Assembly (NCBI RefSeq): GCF_021155765.1
Contig: NC_060112.1
Coordinates: 26,502,001-26,566,000, forward strand
Direction: 5' to 3'
DNA: 64,000 bases
Origin: Diprion similis
Taxonomy: Eukaryota > Arthropoda > Insecta > Hymenoptera > Diprionidae
Positions 41,029 to 54,530 of this stretch are shown here, in pieces. Numbering within the stretch: position 1 is the first letter of the stretch; the number at the start of each line of letters is the position of its first letter. The notes under the pieces are model-generated. The model was not told where the DNA came from. It searched no databases and saw nothing but the letters and a program-made list of their open reading frames with translations. Both the position numbers and the translations under genes were made by a program.

Positions 41029-41561
41029 TCAGACAAAGTAGTGGGGCTTCTTGACCACTATGCCATATTCAGCAACAGCCGGTGTCAAGTCTTCCATTGT
41101 TAACGTATAGCGACGATCCTTTCCTTTCGTTTTAGTATTCTGATTTGCCCCTCTCGTCTTACAGTGCTGTAATGCATCATTAGCTATTTCAGAGATGAAC
41201 TTTTGAGCCGCTAGCGAAACTAGCCTGACACTGAAACAAAGAGAATAGGATTGTTCCGTGAACAGTTACAACCTGACAAATAATAAAATATTTTACTCGC
41301 TTTACTCTTACATTCTTGGATCAGTTGTGTTGAAACCAGCTGTGTGGAGATAGTGAGCACTGATCGCATCTGGAACCTGAAATAAACGACTCGTGTTAGA
41401 AAGATATAACTTCTTCCAATAGCATAAATCGACTTACTTACAGTCGGAGTATAATCTTCAAGTTGCAGTAGAAAATCGGATAAAGGTTGCCCAGCTGATC
41501 GAGGTTCTTCGTTACTTCCTGAATATATCGGAGGTGTGTCTCGTCCGTAACCTTCTGCCAT
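41029..41561 (-). CDS. Taf10: Transcription initiation factor TFIID / SAGA subunit 10
   Basis: Three exons join in phase (41442-41561, 41312-41376, 41029-41230) to give 128 residues. After a short polar N-terminus come the conserved blocks of the TAF10 histone-fold domain: PLSDFLLQLEDYTPTVPDAI, then HYLHTAGF, DPRIVRLVSLAAQKFISEIA, NDALQHCK, and the end motif LTMEDLTPAVAEYGI...KKPHYFV. The protein pairs with TAF3, TAF8 or SPT7L-type partners through the histone fold and is shared by TFIID and SAGA in the nucleus. The short length without a long disordered N-terminus is usual for insects. Its start codon lies about 720 bp from that of the divergent C1orf50-like gene. Confidence 0.96.
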
Positions 41562-42277
41562 CTCCGAAATTTAGGTTAGGATAAATCGGAGCCGTAGAAA
41601 TTTTTCTGTCAACGAAAGATGTTCCGATTATTCGTAAAAACGATTACGAGTTGTAGCTTTCGTAGCATCAAATTATTACTAGAGTGTAAGATTACCTTGG
41701 ACAGGTGAAAAAGGTTAACTTATTTTACACGTAAATAAATATTTCAGTCTATGTCCTGCAGTGCAATCAGTGCAGTAAACAGGCCAAAACCCAAAACATG
41801 CTAGTGTCGCTAGTGACTAGTGAGTGAAGTTGGCGGCGTATCAACGCACCTCGAATATCTCGAAGCACTTCGGTCGGTAAAGACGACCACGACATTACCG
41901 GTGACTCTGCCGAGTTAATTTATTTAATAAATAATTACTCCTCCGTAGTAAATAAGCGGACATAAAAGTTGTACGACGAATCCGTGAATAAGATTTGTCA
42001 TTTCTCAGTTGGAAAGCCTCGAAATTTTATGAAACGCCTGAAATACGCGAGTAATTTCAGTAAAAACATTTTTATTTGAGGTTATGGTATTTAGCAAATG
42101 CGGAAAAAATCAGTCGCAGAGAATTTGCGGCCGGAAATTCGAACACATTTTAATGCTGAATTTTGGTTCGCGTATTTATCGCGAGGCCCTTTTTTTTATA
42201 TATACTTCGTAAACAATAATCACAATAGTTATTATCACTCCGTATGACCTCTTCTATTTTTATACTCTGCTGAACGC
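41562..42277. promoter_or_regulatory. Divergent promoter region, TAF10 / C1orf50-like
   Basis: About 716 bp between two opposed start codons, with a small GC-richer stretch near 41826-41890 (GGCGGCGTATC and CTCGAATATCTCGAAG, a palindrome-like word). Probably a shared promoter; specific factor sites are not assignable. Confidence 0.45.
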
Positions 42278-43308
42278 ATGAAACGTGGTCACATCGCGAT
42301 GGAGCTAGAAAATTATAGCAACATTCCATCGTCCAAAGGTATGCAAGTATTTACATTACATCAATTTCATTAGTAATATATAATATCAAAATATGATTTC
42401 TCAAGTCAGGGGGATCATATTTTGTATAGCTGCGTCCTTCTTTACTGTGCAGTTCGCCTTGTGGAACGAAATGTTACACCTCAAGGAGTTACGCTGGTCA
42501 ATCCATCGGCTATTGCAAAAAAAGCACCAAATGACTTAGTGATGCTCGCTCTGGAGATACAAAAGGTAATTTGATCTATATGTGTGATATCACAATTTGT
42601 TGTTTCATCATCTTGCTTCGCAAAATATGTCTGGTATTAGAATAGTGAATATCTATTTCATTTCAAATCAATGTGAAAGAAAAATTATCATTTTAAAACG
42701 GTGTTGATTCTGCGATCATAAACAAAAAAACATGCTAATTAGAATACAGCCAGGATTCTATGTAATAATTTATCTACGTCGTTGACAGGCGGACAATTTT
42801 GTCAAGGCAAATGCCTGCAACAAGTTGCAAATAATCGCTGAGCAAATGAAGTTTCTTCAAAAGCAAGCCGAGAATGTTTTGTTGGAGGCGAAACAGCATA
42901 CATACTTGCATCATGCAGCTTGCAATTTTCGAAAGCAACCAGGACACATTTACCACGTTTACCTGAGAGAATCTGGGCAGACATACTTCTCCATGCTGAG
43001 TCCAGAGGTAGGATAAATTTCCTCACGTTAAAGATTTATGGCATTTTTCTCAGCACTGTGGTTCTACCAATTGTTTGTGTTTCATTGAATTCGGCAGTTT
43101 AAATTAAAGTTTTTCACAGGAATGGGGTGGAGATGGTCCGCCACATTCCTACAAAGGATCCTACAGATTGGAGCATGATCAGTCATGGACACCGGTCTCA
43201 AAGATGGACAGCAAGGATGACGAGCTGCACATGATTCATAAAATTTTAGATGCAAACCAGGCTTTTTCAATAACTGATGATCCTAATAGAATGAACGTAG
43301 ATAATTGA
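42278..43308 (+). CDS. C1orf50-like protein (DUF2452 family)
   Basis: Four exons join in phase (42278-42338, 42453-42565, 42789-43007, 43120-43308) to give 193 residues. The start at 42278 has an in-frame TGA 30 bases upstream; a second in-frame Met at 42299 is equally plausible. Recognisable blocks of the family are [57 protein letters not shown] and [15 protein letters not shown]. The central 70 residues look like a helical pair rich in Gln and Leu. The biochemical function of the human homolog is not established to my knowledge, so none is assigned. The gene is divergent to TAF10 and convergent with DNAJC11. Confidence 0.92.
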
Positions 43309-44250
43309 TTTTGGAGAAACGTGCCCCTCTAGCAAAATTAACCTCAAGTAAGAAATATTAAAGGTAATCTTTTTATCCTGATACTTTAACAGAGAAAAAC
43401 TTTTAGTCTGGGAGTTTGTCTTTGAGAATATTCCAGTACCTGGCACAAGCATAGACCTTTGCGCAATTCGGTACAATGACTACTTAATTATTTATTACAA
43501 TTTAGATTACCAATGAAATATGCCGGTAATATATTGACTTGTCTATAAATATATCATGCACTCATCGCCCATATGGCATCAATGCAGCATCAAATGATGT
43601 TTTAACAATGATGTATTTTCGTTTAAAGAAACAGTCATTTTTGTACAGTAACAAGTGTTCCTTTCATATCATTTTGCCTGGTGGCAATCTAACAACGTTT
43701 GCATAATAACCTGCTCTAAATAATTATTTGTTGATTTTACACACCAATGTACTGCGACGAGAACTGAAGTTTCTGTCCAATACTCTTGTGCGTCATTGAT
43801 CAACTATACAGCACTGCAATTGTCACACATTGGTATGAATTTAAAGCTAGTAGTTTCTGAAAATATTTTCATACGCATTTACTTGGAAAAAAGTGATGAC
43901 TATGTAAAATGTACATAAAAATTTGATGAAAGATCAATTCATTCGTGGAACTACAATTTGTATTATGTTATCGCCTCATATGCCAGTGAACAAAGTTGGT
44001 TGTCTCTGACGAAACTAGAAATTTATCTTCCAGGCTTGTAAACGTCAGATAAAAGATCTTCGAATTGAATAAAAGAACGCTGAATTATAATACAAAGCGT
44101 TACTAATGAATAATTACTAAATATTCTTCAATGACGCTACTCTGCTTCTCACAAATTGAACTGCCAGTATCAACTAAATGTCAAGAAACTAAGGCGCATT
44201 ACCAACCAGCTTTACAGTCACTTTCTGACTCTGTGTTGGAGTCTTTTGCG
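43309..44250. other. Convergent intergenic region, C1orf50-like / DNAJC11
   Basis: About 940 bp, presumably the two 3' UTRs. I see nothing beyond AT-rich sequence. Confidence 0.5.
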
Positions 44251-47148
44251 TCATGTGGTGTTCACTCTGTGTGCTGTAAAAAAAAAAATTGTTAGTTTTT
44301 TGAGTGGCAATACTTATGTATGTAGGACAAAGAAGAGAAAAACTTTCATATTAACATAATTTATTTTAACTCACATTGTTTGGGTATTCTGAGAGGCTCA
44401 GCATCTTTTATAATACACTCATGTGTTTGAGCGTGGAATAAGTATTGCAACAAGAGCTGTTTGTCCTCTCCGACACAAGGATCGTAAAATCCTGGTAGCT
44501 GACTCTGTAGCAATGATATTTTTTGTTAGCTTGCTTATGAGCCTTATATTCCAATTTCAGGCTTAATTTTTATCACAGTTTGTTCTTTTCTCATGGAAAT
44601 TTGTCGGGCAAATAAGTAAACTGAAATGTTACCTTGGACGCGTTGTGTAGTACAAGTTTAGAGTCTTTGACCAAGCATTGAAGAGGAATAGTAACATCTA
44701 TGACTTCGTCTCTGGGCCCATTGTCTTCATCCCTTGAAGCACGTTCTTGCGGGTAGACAAATCTTCCATAAAGTGCTTTAGTAATAACAAGCCCCCTTTT
44801 GGCTTCCTCCTCTGATCTAATTCTACTGAAAGTTGCCTTCATGAGATCTATAGCTGATTTGGCTTCGCGTTGCTTTTCGAGCATTCTAGTCTTATTTAAT
44901 TCCTTCTGCTTCTCTTTGTCTCGTTCTTTTTGTTCTCGTACAACAGGATCTATAATTAGCTTTTTAATCACAGTCCAAGTTATCAATGGGACGACAGTTG
45001 CGTAAAAAACCGGGGCAGGTACAACTTCCTCGCACAAATGTATGGGAAATGAATATGTTTGCGACGCTCGACTCAGCTTTATTTTTAATATCACTCCAGT
45101 TGGTACACCAACGGAGACAGCTGCCGACAGAGAGCTGTGCTTGGACACTTTTTTTTCAGCACCATACTCAAAGAAAGCCCCAAAGGTACCAGCTCTGTAA
45201 AATTATCAATATTTTACTGATCGTATCATTACATCATTACATCATTATCAAAAAAAAGGATCACACGTAATGAATATAGTGTATCAATAAACGATGGGAA
45301 TAGACATTTACTTAACACATCCACGTAGTTTGAGCTGTCTTTCTTCCATTTTATAAGCATAACTAAGGCTGATGTAAGAGTGGACCATCCCAAATTGCAT
45401 CGTTAATGATGTATGAGACGTAGAGGTGTTCCTCACAATTACAGTACTCATCGAGCTTTGTGTTCCAGCTCTATATGTGAGATATCCAACTGCATGCTTA
45501 TCCAATTGCATTGCCAAGGCTGTGAGTAAACAAAAATTCTCATACAATAAACTCATTCTTATGCGGAATTATCGAAAATACCATGGGTGAAATAGAAGAG
45601 GTATCGCTAGTTGATTGACTCACTTCCTACAAGACCAGGCCTTATCCTATCAGCCGTGAACTCAAGAATAGTCGCGCCATTGCAGAACAGCCTTTTTGTT
45701 AACGTTCTGAACCCCTTCAGAGATAACATTGGTCCATTACCCGCACCAACATCCAACTCAAGCCAACCCTTTGACAAAAATCGTCTTGCGGAAACATTCA
45801 CGGACCCAGTACCTGTCCCATTGTGTGTACCCAACTGGCCCGACATAGTCATCGTATCTCTAAGGGTGAGAGGAGCCTCGATAGACTGACTGAACGACAT
45901 CCCACTGACCTCAATTGTTGGAAACACTCGGTCACTGCTGTTGAAAATGGAATGATATTAAGTGAAATGAATGATGACATGTAAAGAGAATATTCAAGTA
46001 AGTACAAACATGTCGTCGTATTCATCGTCATATCTGTTAAATATATCCGTAGCATTGATGTTGACTGTGACATTTCCTTTTGGGTTTGTCCGTTCTTGAA
46101 GCCTCCTCTCCTCTCTTTCTCGTGCCAAACGCTCATACTCTTCTCTTATTTCTTGGGGCGTTTTTGCCCTTTGGACTATTTCCCAACCTTCAGTTTCCAG
46201 GCCACGGGTACCAAGGGAATCGTAAATTGCTCTTTGATGCGCATCACTCAGGACTATTTTAAAAATGTAAAATATTTTCAAATATCAATTTTATATTCAT
46301 TATACATAGTTAGAATTTTATCCACTGCTTCTCTTGAATTGTTTGTGATTTATGAATATCATAAAATGCAACACTGACCTTCGTACGCTTTTTTCGTACG
46401 AGTAAATAGGGTTTCCGCTTCTTTTTTGAGGACTGGGTCGATGTGCTTGTCGGGATGATAAAGCCTGCTCTGTCTGCGATATGCATTATTGATCTCCTCG
46501 GCAGTTGCCTGAAAACATGGCACGATATGTCTGAGAAAATGAAAAAAGGCATTCCTTGTTCAAGAACGATTATAATCAGGTGTCAAGATCTGCTCATTAA
46601 CGAATTAACCCTCAGCGGTTACCTGAGGTCGATACGACCCTAGAAATTAACGTATTTCTTATGGGACGAAAAAAAACACTGTCCACGAAAGGTTAAAATT
46701 TAAGTGACTATTTTTGTTATACACCAAATTCTGTAGAAACAATGCAAAACATTTATCCCATAGAGAAAATCTTAAGCTTTAAGATATTTCTTTTTCAATA
46801 TCCTTATGGTTTTTTCTCGTAGGTGCTTGGAATGCCTGAATTGTTTGAATAAAAAAACGGTCAAACGATTAAAAGTTTCAAAGAACATTCCTAATTACAT
46901 ATTAACACCAAAAGATATCAGGGCTGCTTTTATTGCAATTTGAAATGTTAATTCCAGTCAAAAATCAAAGAACTACCCGGGTTGATGCAATAAATCTAAA
47001 AATCACGTGGGGGTGCGATCAGAGATTGATTCGCCTCCAGCGAGAACTTGGGATACGTAAAATGATCAATACTTACATTTCTTGGTACGTTGAGAAAAGT
47101 GTAAAAGTCTTCTTCGATCACATTATCTTGATCACCGTCGTCATCCAT
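44251..47148 (-). CDS. DNAJC11: DnaJ homolog subfamily C member 11
   Basis: Eight exons join in phase (47077-47148, 46379-46508, 46010-46253, 45624-45937, 45312-45519, 44633-45194, 44375-44504, 44251-44273) to give 560 residues against about 559 in human. A J domain occupies residues 15-80 with the HPD triplet at 42-44 (RLYHPDKH), then [30 protein letters not shown], a beta-rich middle ([27 protein letters not shown]), the block [14 protein letters not shown] and the C-terminal DUF3395 region with [22 protein letters not shown] and [13 protein letters not shown], ending IPKQSHRVNTT. The human protein sits at the mitochondrial outer membrane with the MICOS/MIB complex and supports cristae. Exon 4 has a tandem NAGNAG acceptor, so one residue at that junction is uncertain. 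Confidence 0.96.
46605..46696. mobile_element. Possible short piggyBac-type MITE in DNAJC11 intron 1
   Basis: A 92-bp segment starts TTAACCCTCAGCGG and ends with the reverse complement of TTAACCTTTCGTGG, that is, TTAA at both edges and loosely matching inverted termini. TTAA is the piggyBac target. The match is short and imperfect, so this is a weak call. Confidence 0.3.
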
Positions 47149-50100
47149 TCCGAACTTTTCAAAATTACAATTAACTTAAGTATTCCCTTCGACACTATAG
47201 GAATATTTTCTCTCTTCAGGTCTTCTGCTGAGTTTCGTAGGTTACGAAATCGGAAATATTCGGAGACCGGGCCTGCCGGGTACACCGAGTTTCACGATTT
47301 CTGCACAGGTGGCGCTACTGAATAACTCCAATGCTGACAGACTTGAAGATAAAACAGGTTCCGACAATTTTTCTCGAATGAATGCATCTGATCATCATTT
47401 CGATGGCCCCTAATAAAATTCACTTAACTTTAGTGAGGCCGATTAAAAACTACCTAACTCCGGCGTGACGATTATAATTCAAGTAACTCTACGGACCCCG
47501 ATGATAAAACAGTTGACTTTTGTGTACCCTTTCTCAAGTTGGGTGAGTTCCATGGCCCCTAAGCTATCGATTTGATGAATCGCGGCAAAACGATAAAAAA
47601 AAATTTATTTGGCATTTGCGTTTTCGATTTATGCGGAATCTGTCCTGCAACGACAGTTACTCGTCAGTTACCGATGACTGCATTCATTCGGTAACTGCAG
47701 CTTTACAGAGCTTAAGTAGTCTCATTAATGGATTTGTGCGAAGAGCCAGTTAGTATGCATTCTGGAATACCGACATCATCAACTACCATACCGACAGTAA
47801 TGATTTACTGCACCAATCTCGGCTGACATCTTCATAGTCCAAAACTTGGGAATTACCAAAGTTAGCGTTTCTCGTTTAGCCCTCAATGCCGCTGAATTGA
47901 CGATACTAAAAAAAAATTGGCAATGGCGGTGCTTGAAATCCTAAGAAAACCGTGATTTCAATATTGATACAATCTATAGTTTATTATATATTGGAATCAA
48001 TATCTTCAAAGATACTCATCACGAAGTCTATATCCGATACGTATTTCTAGACTTCCCTGAGATTTTTAGTTTGCCGGACTGTCCATGTCAGAAACGACAC
48101 TAGATATAATAATTATTTTAGAAACTCTCCTCTATTAGATCTGCACAACTGAAACAAGAAAAAAAGTTTGCCACCTAAAAGCTGGGAAGACACTTCAGGG
48201 GGAGAGTAAAATGTACGCGTCTGATCAGAGTTCACGCACACGGAAAAAGGATCGTTTTGATTTCAAAATGTTACAGCAATCCCGCAGTCCAGCAGCTCTC
48301 CTTTCGTTTCCGAGTCCTGAGTTCTTTCTTTGTCCTTTTTCACTTCGTACGTTTCTTCTCTACTTCACTCCGTCTTCATCTTCCTCTTGGTTCTGTGCCC
48401 TTTATTATGTTTTATCGTTATTTTACGGCTGTTCATTTGTCTTTACAGTATTAAGACGCGATTATACAAGAGGATAAATTCACTGGAGTGTTCAGTGCAG
48501 CGAAAGGTTTTAAATGCAGATCCTTCCGAATTATTTTACGACCATCGAACCGTCACATGATTTGGGAATCCATTCTACTAGATACTAGGAACCCCGAAAT
48601 GTAAAATTTTTTATAGAAGTCTTCGTTTGGTTGAGCGCTATGAGCCAAGACAAACTACCAAAACAATTCAAGACTGTGTTGTCAAGTCCAAAGAATAAAT
48701 TTGTAACTCTGAAAACGTTTCTTATACCTATAGAGCATTATACTGTACACGCATTATACATTATATTATTTTTCTTGTAACATACACGTTTTATACTCTA
48801 TTCTTAATCCCGTCTCCGTTGAACTCCCGAGTCGCAGCATGCCGCAGTTAAAACCGAAAACTTAATACGGCACGACCGCCTTAGCTAAAAACGCTCGTAA
48901 ATTAAGGCGTGCGCCGCTGTTTAGGTCGCCACGTTTATGAAACCCACACCAGAATATCGAGCATACGAGTAGCGAACAATGCTTCTGCTCTTGGTTCGCC
49001 TCGAATGACCACCCATCGAACAATATTACCTTGCACGTCAACTTTCAAACTCATGCAGTATAGCTCTTAGTCTTGGATCTACACCAAATGTGCAGTATTC
49101 TAAAGGGTATCAAATCCATTATACCCGACGACGTATAATTTATATCAAATTTCGAAAGAAACGTGCGGAAGTATTATGCGATTTCGTCAATTTTTTAATG
49201 AGTACCTAACCGAGAATAATTTGATGCTTTGATTTCAATCAATATACCGACGTTTCTGTGAAAATAATGCGCGTTAAAATGTAAGTCAAAACAAATTCCG
49301 AGATGGGGCTGCGAGCATTTACAAAATTGCGGTAGAATTGATGGAACAAATTATGTACGGGTGAAAATATATTTGAACACCGCTGAATGATTTATCAAGT
49401 TGGGATACATGTAGTATGTTATGAAATTTGCGGTTGTATGTTTGAACGATATGCCAAGCTAATGCATTGCAATAATAACACTTTAGGCGAGTTTTTAAAC
49501 AGCGTATTAAACACTGGCAAATTTTTGTCAGCGTTTATTTATCGTCTTTCGTTTCGTGGTTATTATAGCTGACCAGCAAATGGTTCAGTCTGGAGGAATG
49601 AATAACGCTCGGGCGTAATTAATTTTTAAGGATACCTAATATATCAGAAGGTGTGGAAATCCAATCATTTCCATCACTTTCCAAAATTCATCGTAAAACA
49701 ATCAAGTCGAAAGTAGCGTGGATTCCTTGCGAAATTGTTTTCAATTCCATCTTATACATACCCTATGGAATATCTTTTTAAAAGAGGAGATACACGTGTG
49801 TCAATCGTCAGTGAATGTATAATATTCTTGTAACGAAAAATAGAGATAAAAAAGGCAGGCAATAAGGGGTGAAGAAGTATATAGGTAAGTAATAAGAAGT
49901 GGGCAAGAAAGATGAGAGGTTCGTATTGAAGCTGCCGTAGGTAGGTAAAACACAATAGTGCGAGCATGAACCGAGAGTGCAGAAGCGTATAAACAATAAA
50001 GCTAAATATAAGGTGGAGAGAAACAATTGAACAATCGAGTGGCCATGTTGGAAAACACGGTCATTGTGCGAGACTAACAATGCGCCTCGTTGTTGGCAAC

Positions 50101-51959
50101 ATTGCCGAGCAGGGTAACTGCAGCATTTGGTCAACAATCTGCGAGCTCTCAAGTTATCCGACTGTGTTGAAAAATATCCGGCTGGGCCGCTGACTTGCTG
50201 CCTCTCGCCATATTGTACCAGCGCATAATATTTACGTATATCAAATGACGAATCGAAATTTCCCTACCTATACATGCATATACCTACTACGTTTACTTTA
50301 AACAATTAATAAAAGACAATTTATATTGTATAAAAAAAATCGTAGTTATTTGATGCCTCCCCCCCCCCCCCCCCCTCTCCGATCCGCTGTTCCAAAAAAA
50401 GTGAGGTTAGAGATTCGTAATCTGCAAGATTTGTATACTGTACATTAAAAAAATGAATAAAAACAATTTCCCAATAAGCTTCTGCGAAAGAGAAGAAATT
50501 TTAAGAGAATTCCGGAGAGATATAACTGCGATATATATTTCCGTTGATTTCGGAAAAACTGTCTTATACCGGCAGAATACGCCAGGGTTCAATTCGAGAA
50601 AGTTTACTACAATGACGTTGTCAGAAGAAAGAAATCGGACTCTAGTAGGTATAGTAAACACGGTGTGGGATGTCGGTGTCTTATGTCAACCATCTGTAGC
50701 TTCGTTTCGTAGTTCGATCATCAAGCTACTTACAATCCGCGATGCCGAATCAACAAGCTCGCCTCCCGCGACACGGTACCGGATAACATATTTTGAAAAC
50801 ATTTCCAAGAATACGTGGTATAAGATGATATCGATTGTATACCTTCCTTCTCTCGACGCTTGTCGATCTGCACTCTTATTATTTTTTCTTTCACGGGGAA
50901 TGTGTGTAACGATTGTACTCCGCAGGTATAGAAGTAATTAGATCCTCAGCTGATCGCCGCTTTTTGCAGTCCGGATTTTTAAACCAATGACAAATTTTGG
51001 CCTTTCGAGCTGCGTGACTTCCGCTCATTGCTATCTCAATACCAACAAACACTACCTCATGGATAAAAGTTTAGACGATGTATGAATAACCGAATTATCG
51101 GAATAGTGCTCATTGCGCATGTTAAATATTGTTTTTGAATACCGAAAATTATCTGAAAAAAAAAGAACAATTAGCCATCGGATCGTTTACGCAGCTGATT
51201 AATGATCGAGGAATCGGCTAATAATTTAGAGGAATTTATAGATTTCGGTCCGATTCGTAATTTTTCGAATCGCAGAATATTAATGACTTCCTCACGGTCA
51301 ATTATCTTCCCATTTCCGAATCAGAACCCATTAAACCCACTTGATTTCTGAAAGCAATGCACGTCAGTAATTAGACGTTTTATGTATCTTTTCTACACAA
51401 ATTCTATAAACACTCGTTGGCAAGGCGGCTCATCGAGATGTTTTAGGGACAGATTTTACCCTCTCGGACAGAAACATGCGTCGAAATTAAATTGATCCAA
51501 AACGGTGGTGCAATAAAGTTTCGTAGATCGGAGTTAGGGGGCACCTGATCGGCGTGTTTCGTTAGTAATGCTGTTGAAAAACAACCTTCAACTCGTAGAA
51601 TGAATTTTCTGGATCTTATTTGACGAATTTGGGTCTCACGGAACTCGTAAAGCACAATCATCAGAACATCACAGGATCTACTGCAAAAAATTTCTCTGTT
51701 TTCTGTCAGCGTAATGTACCTTCAAAATGCGTTACATATATATAAATGACTTTTTCTCAAAAGAATACGTTGACGATGACAAAAAAATACTGGAACTTTA
51801 GAGTGTTGATGAATTTTTTCCGCCCCACCCCCTAAATCGACTTAAAATAATTTATAAACAATTATTTGACGTTGATTTGGGGGGTAGGTAGAGCAGAAAA
51901 AGGTCGTCAACTCCCTAACCAAGGACCACCCTAGAGGTAAATGCACAAAAAATTTACAG
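47149..51959. other. Non-genic region, left part of the gene-poor stretch
   Basis: About 4.8 kb. The first few hundred bases are the DNAJC11 promoter side. The longest plus ORF (50453-50941, 162 codons) has no recognisable domain. A C-run lies at 50359-50375. Nothing else supports a gene. Confidence 0.5.
50359..50375. repeat. Poly-C run (17 C)
   Basis: An uninterrupted run of 17 cytosines; the length is probably polymorphic or imprecise. Confidence 0.9.
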
Positions 51960-51979
51960 ATGAACCCAGGCAAACTTGA

Positions 51980-52210
51980 TCGGGAAAAGTTGGACGCCGA
52001 GCGTCGCGGGGGCGTCGCGTCGTTTTGCTGTAGCGGGCAGGCAGGCGTCGCTTCGAATCCGTCGTCGAGGGCGCCGGAGGTGCGTCCAATCCTGGTTACC
52101 GACGCAAGTTTGCTGCCGCCCCATCATGGCGGCTGTTTCCGTTCCCCACTTTCTCCACCGGAGCCGCCGCCCCCCTGGTTTACGCTCTCGATTGTAATTC
52201 CGCAACCCCC
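51980..52210. promoter_or_regulatory. GC- and CpG-rich island A, possible promoter or 5' exon
   Basis: A sharp GC-rich block in AT-rich surroundings, rich in CG dinucleotides, containing CATCATGGCGGC, a match to the YY1/PHO-type ATGGCGGC core often found just downstream of start sites. ORFs are open in several frames on both strands simply because stops are rare in GC-rich DNA. An unannotated 5' exon of a neighbouring gene is possible. Confidence 0.35.
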
Positions 52211-52215
52211 GTAGC

Positions 52216-54530
52216 TCCGAATCTCTTATTTCACTTACCCTGGTGATTGTTGATAATTTGCATAATTTATAGGAAACTTTTTCACCCTTATACGAAAAAC
52301 CGGAAGGGTTTAAAGGCTCCTTTCAAGTTCGTGCAGGAATTTGGAGGAAAGATCGAATTCTGTCGAAATAAAATGCAATACTTTACGTGGTTCAATCGCA
52401 TCGGCTTAACGTCATTCCTCCTTATATTGCAAATCAAACAACACGAGCTGCTCTGGTTTTTGTTGCGCAATATATTATACTCCATAGGCATGGGTGTAGG
52501 TATGTAATAAAGTAATTGCAGGAGTATAATACGTAAAAGTCTGAAGCGGATCGGATCGTTCTTGACCTGAATAATTTTCTGCAAAATTCTGAGTACAACG
52601 CCGCGTAGGTATATTTGCCAAAGAAAACACTCGTTGCACAAGCGCAGCTTGAATTCCCGGGAATTTTATGCGCCAACTGCCGTGTAAGCGCTGCGTCCGT
52701 AAGCAATATTACATATATTATAATATATTTAGTATATATATATACATACAAAAAATATAACCCGCTTGCGGCTTACATATCATTGTATCAAACGCAACTT
52801 AATTACATCATATAAGTATGTATAGAATATAAGGTATGTACGCGGTAAAAAATTATTGTCAATTTAATGTACAAAAAGAAGTTGTCAATTTACGATGTAT
52901 ATCAGGTTGAAAATTTACAAATTCGGTACAACGACGTAAACATTTACAATGACAATTTTTGATTTTACGAAAATTTATAGAAAAAAAAACAAACAAGTAA
53001 TTTCAATTTATTCAAATGTGTACTAAATTTATTTGGTTTGTAAATTGAATAAACGGTAAATGTATTGTGAATTCCTTGTTACGTATCCGAATAAAACTTG
53101 AAATACAATGTATAATGAAGTTCCATGCAAAAGTTTTTAATATAGTGTAGGACGTATATATACATATATACGGCAGACACGTGGATTCCTCAGTGTTAAA
53201 TAATATATATATATATGTATATGTATGTACAGGTTTCTATGTAACGATTTCTGACGTAACGCGAAAGCAGCTAGTCGTTATAATATTGCAGGCGTTGACT
53301 TTTATCTACATACATGATATACTTCTGCAATACATTATTACTATACGTACAACAATTTATTATATTACCTAATTATATATCGGTCACCGTGGCTTGTTCG
53401 AGCTAATTGTTCCACTGATCTAGATTTCATTCGTTTTCTTCACTTTCATTCATCGCGTAGCTAATTTAAGTTTTGATGCACAATTTTGAACTGCGAAGGA
53501 TTACGTAGGTCTGTATAATTTTGTATTGCATCCCGATCATGCTTCGGGATTTTTTGCAATGCAAAAATAGCGATTATCTTTTCAAATAAAATTCGCTTCC
53601 TCTTTTAGCACCTAATTTAAAGATTTTCAAGGAAATAACCTCCGTATATATAATATTTACCTGAATACTCATATTATACGTACATACATAGTATGTGCAA
53701 GAAAATTTCCTCACCGATTCGCATGAAATTTTCTGTTTGTATATTAACCTGTTCAAACATATAATATCCTCTGCATTTCCGATTGCAAAATATTCCGATC
53801 ACCTGAATTTCAAAAAGATTAATACTTCCTGAAAGTCCATTCAGCGACTATATTTCTCTACTTTTTAGGTAAATATGAAGCATAAGATTAGGATTTTACG
53901 AATGTACCTATGTAGCTAGGTTTATCAGGTCAATTAAAATACCTACTTATCATATGTATTTAAAGCTTTTTTCTGAATTTTTTATATTATATATTTATAT
54001 ATATATATTTTAAGAGTATCCGATTATACATTTTCCGTATTAGTACGTCAATAACAATTTTTTTTTTCTCAAGAAGATTCATTATACCCAAAACGTCGAG
54101 AAATCCTCAGATATTTATATTTCGCACATCAGTCCAACATAATTGGCCCAATAAATGTTTGACAAGTTCCGTTTTTTTTTTCTCCCATATATACCTAATT
54201 TCTCTGCAAAGTAGCAGACCATTTAAGATTACATTATTATAAACAAATTATACACGAATATTGACAAATCATTTAACGCGTTGCAAAAATAGATCTGTAA
54301 GTACAACATGATTAAATTAAATTAAATTATAGAAAATATTATTTATATTCTATTAAATCTTAAATATTATAATCCACGAAAAAAACGAATTTCGAAATCT
54401 AAGTTGAAAATCCATAACGAATCTGCCCAAACCCTACACTTTTGCACGAAAATTTCTGTTACCTATATAATTCGTCGAAATTATTATCGAAATTAACCGA
54501 ATTATTTTCACCGGAGAAACGAGAGGCCAA
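52216..54530. other. AT-rich spacer with TA-dinucleotide tracts
   Basis: About 2.3 kb with TATA/TATG microsatellite-like tracts near 52720-52750, 53195-53230 and 53985-54010. No gene is seen. Confidence 0.5.

Noticed and set aside
46933-47325. 130-codon plus ORF
   Set aside because: Runs antisense across the first coding exon of DNAJC11, which is clearly real on the minus strand.
47411-47440. Word resembling a phage T3 promoter (ACTTAACTTTAGTGAGG)
   Set aside because: Only a partial reverse match in an insect genome; coincidence.
50453-50941. 162-codon plus-strand ORF
   Set aside because: Longest ORF of its region, but composition follows the background, there is no recognisable domain and no splice context; chance is likely.
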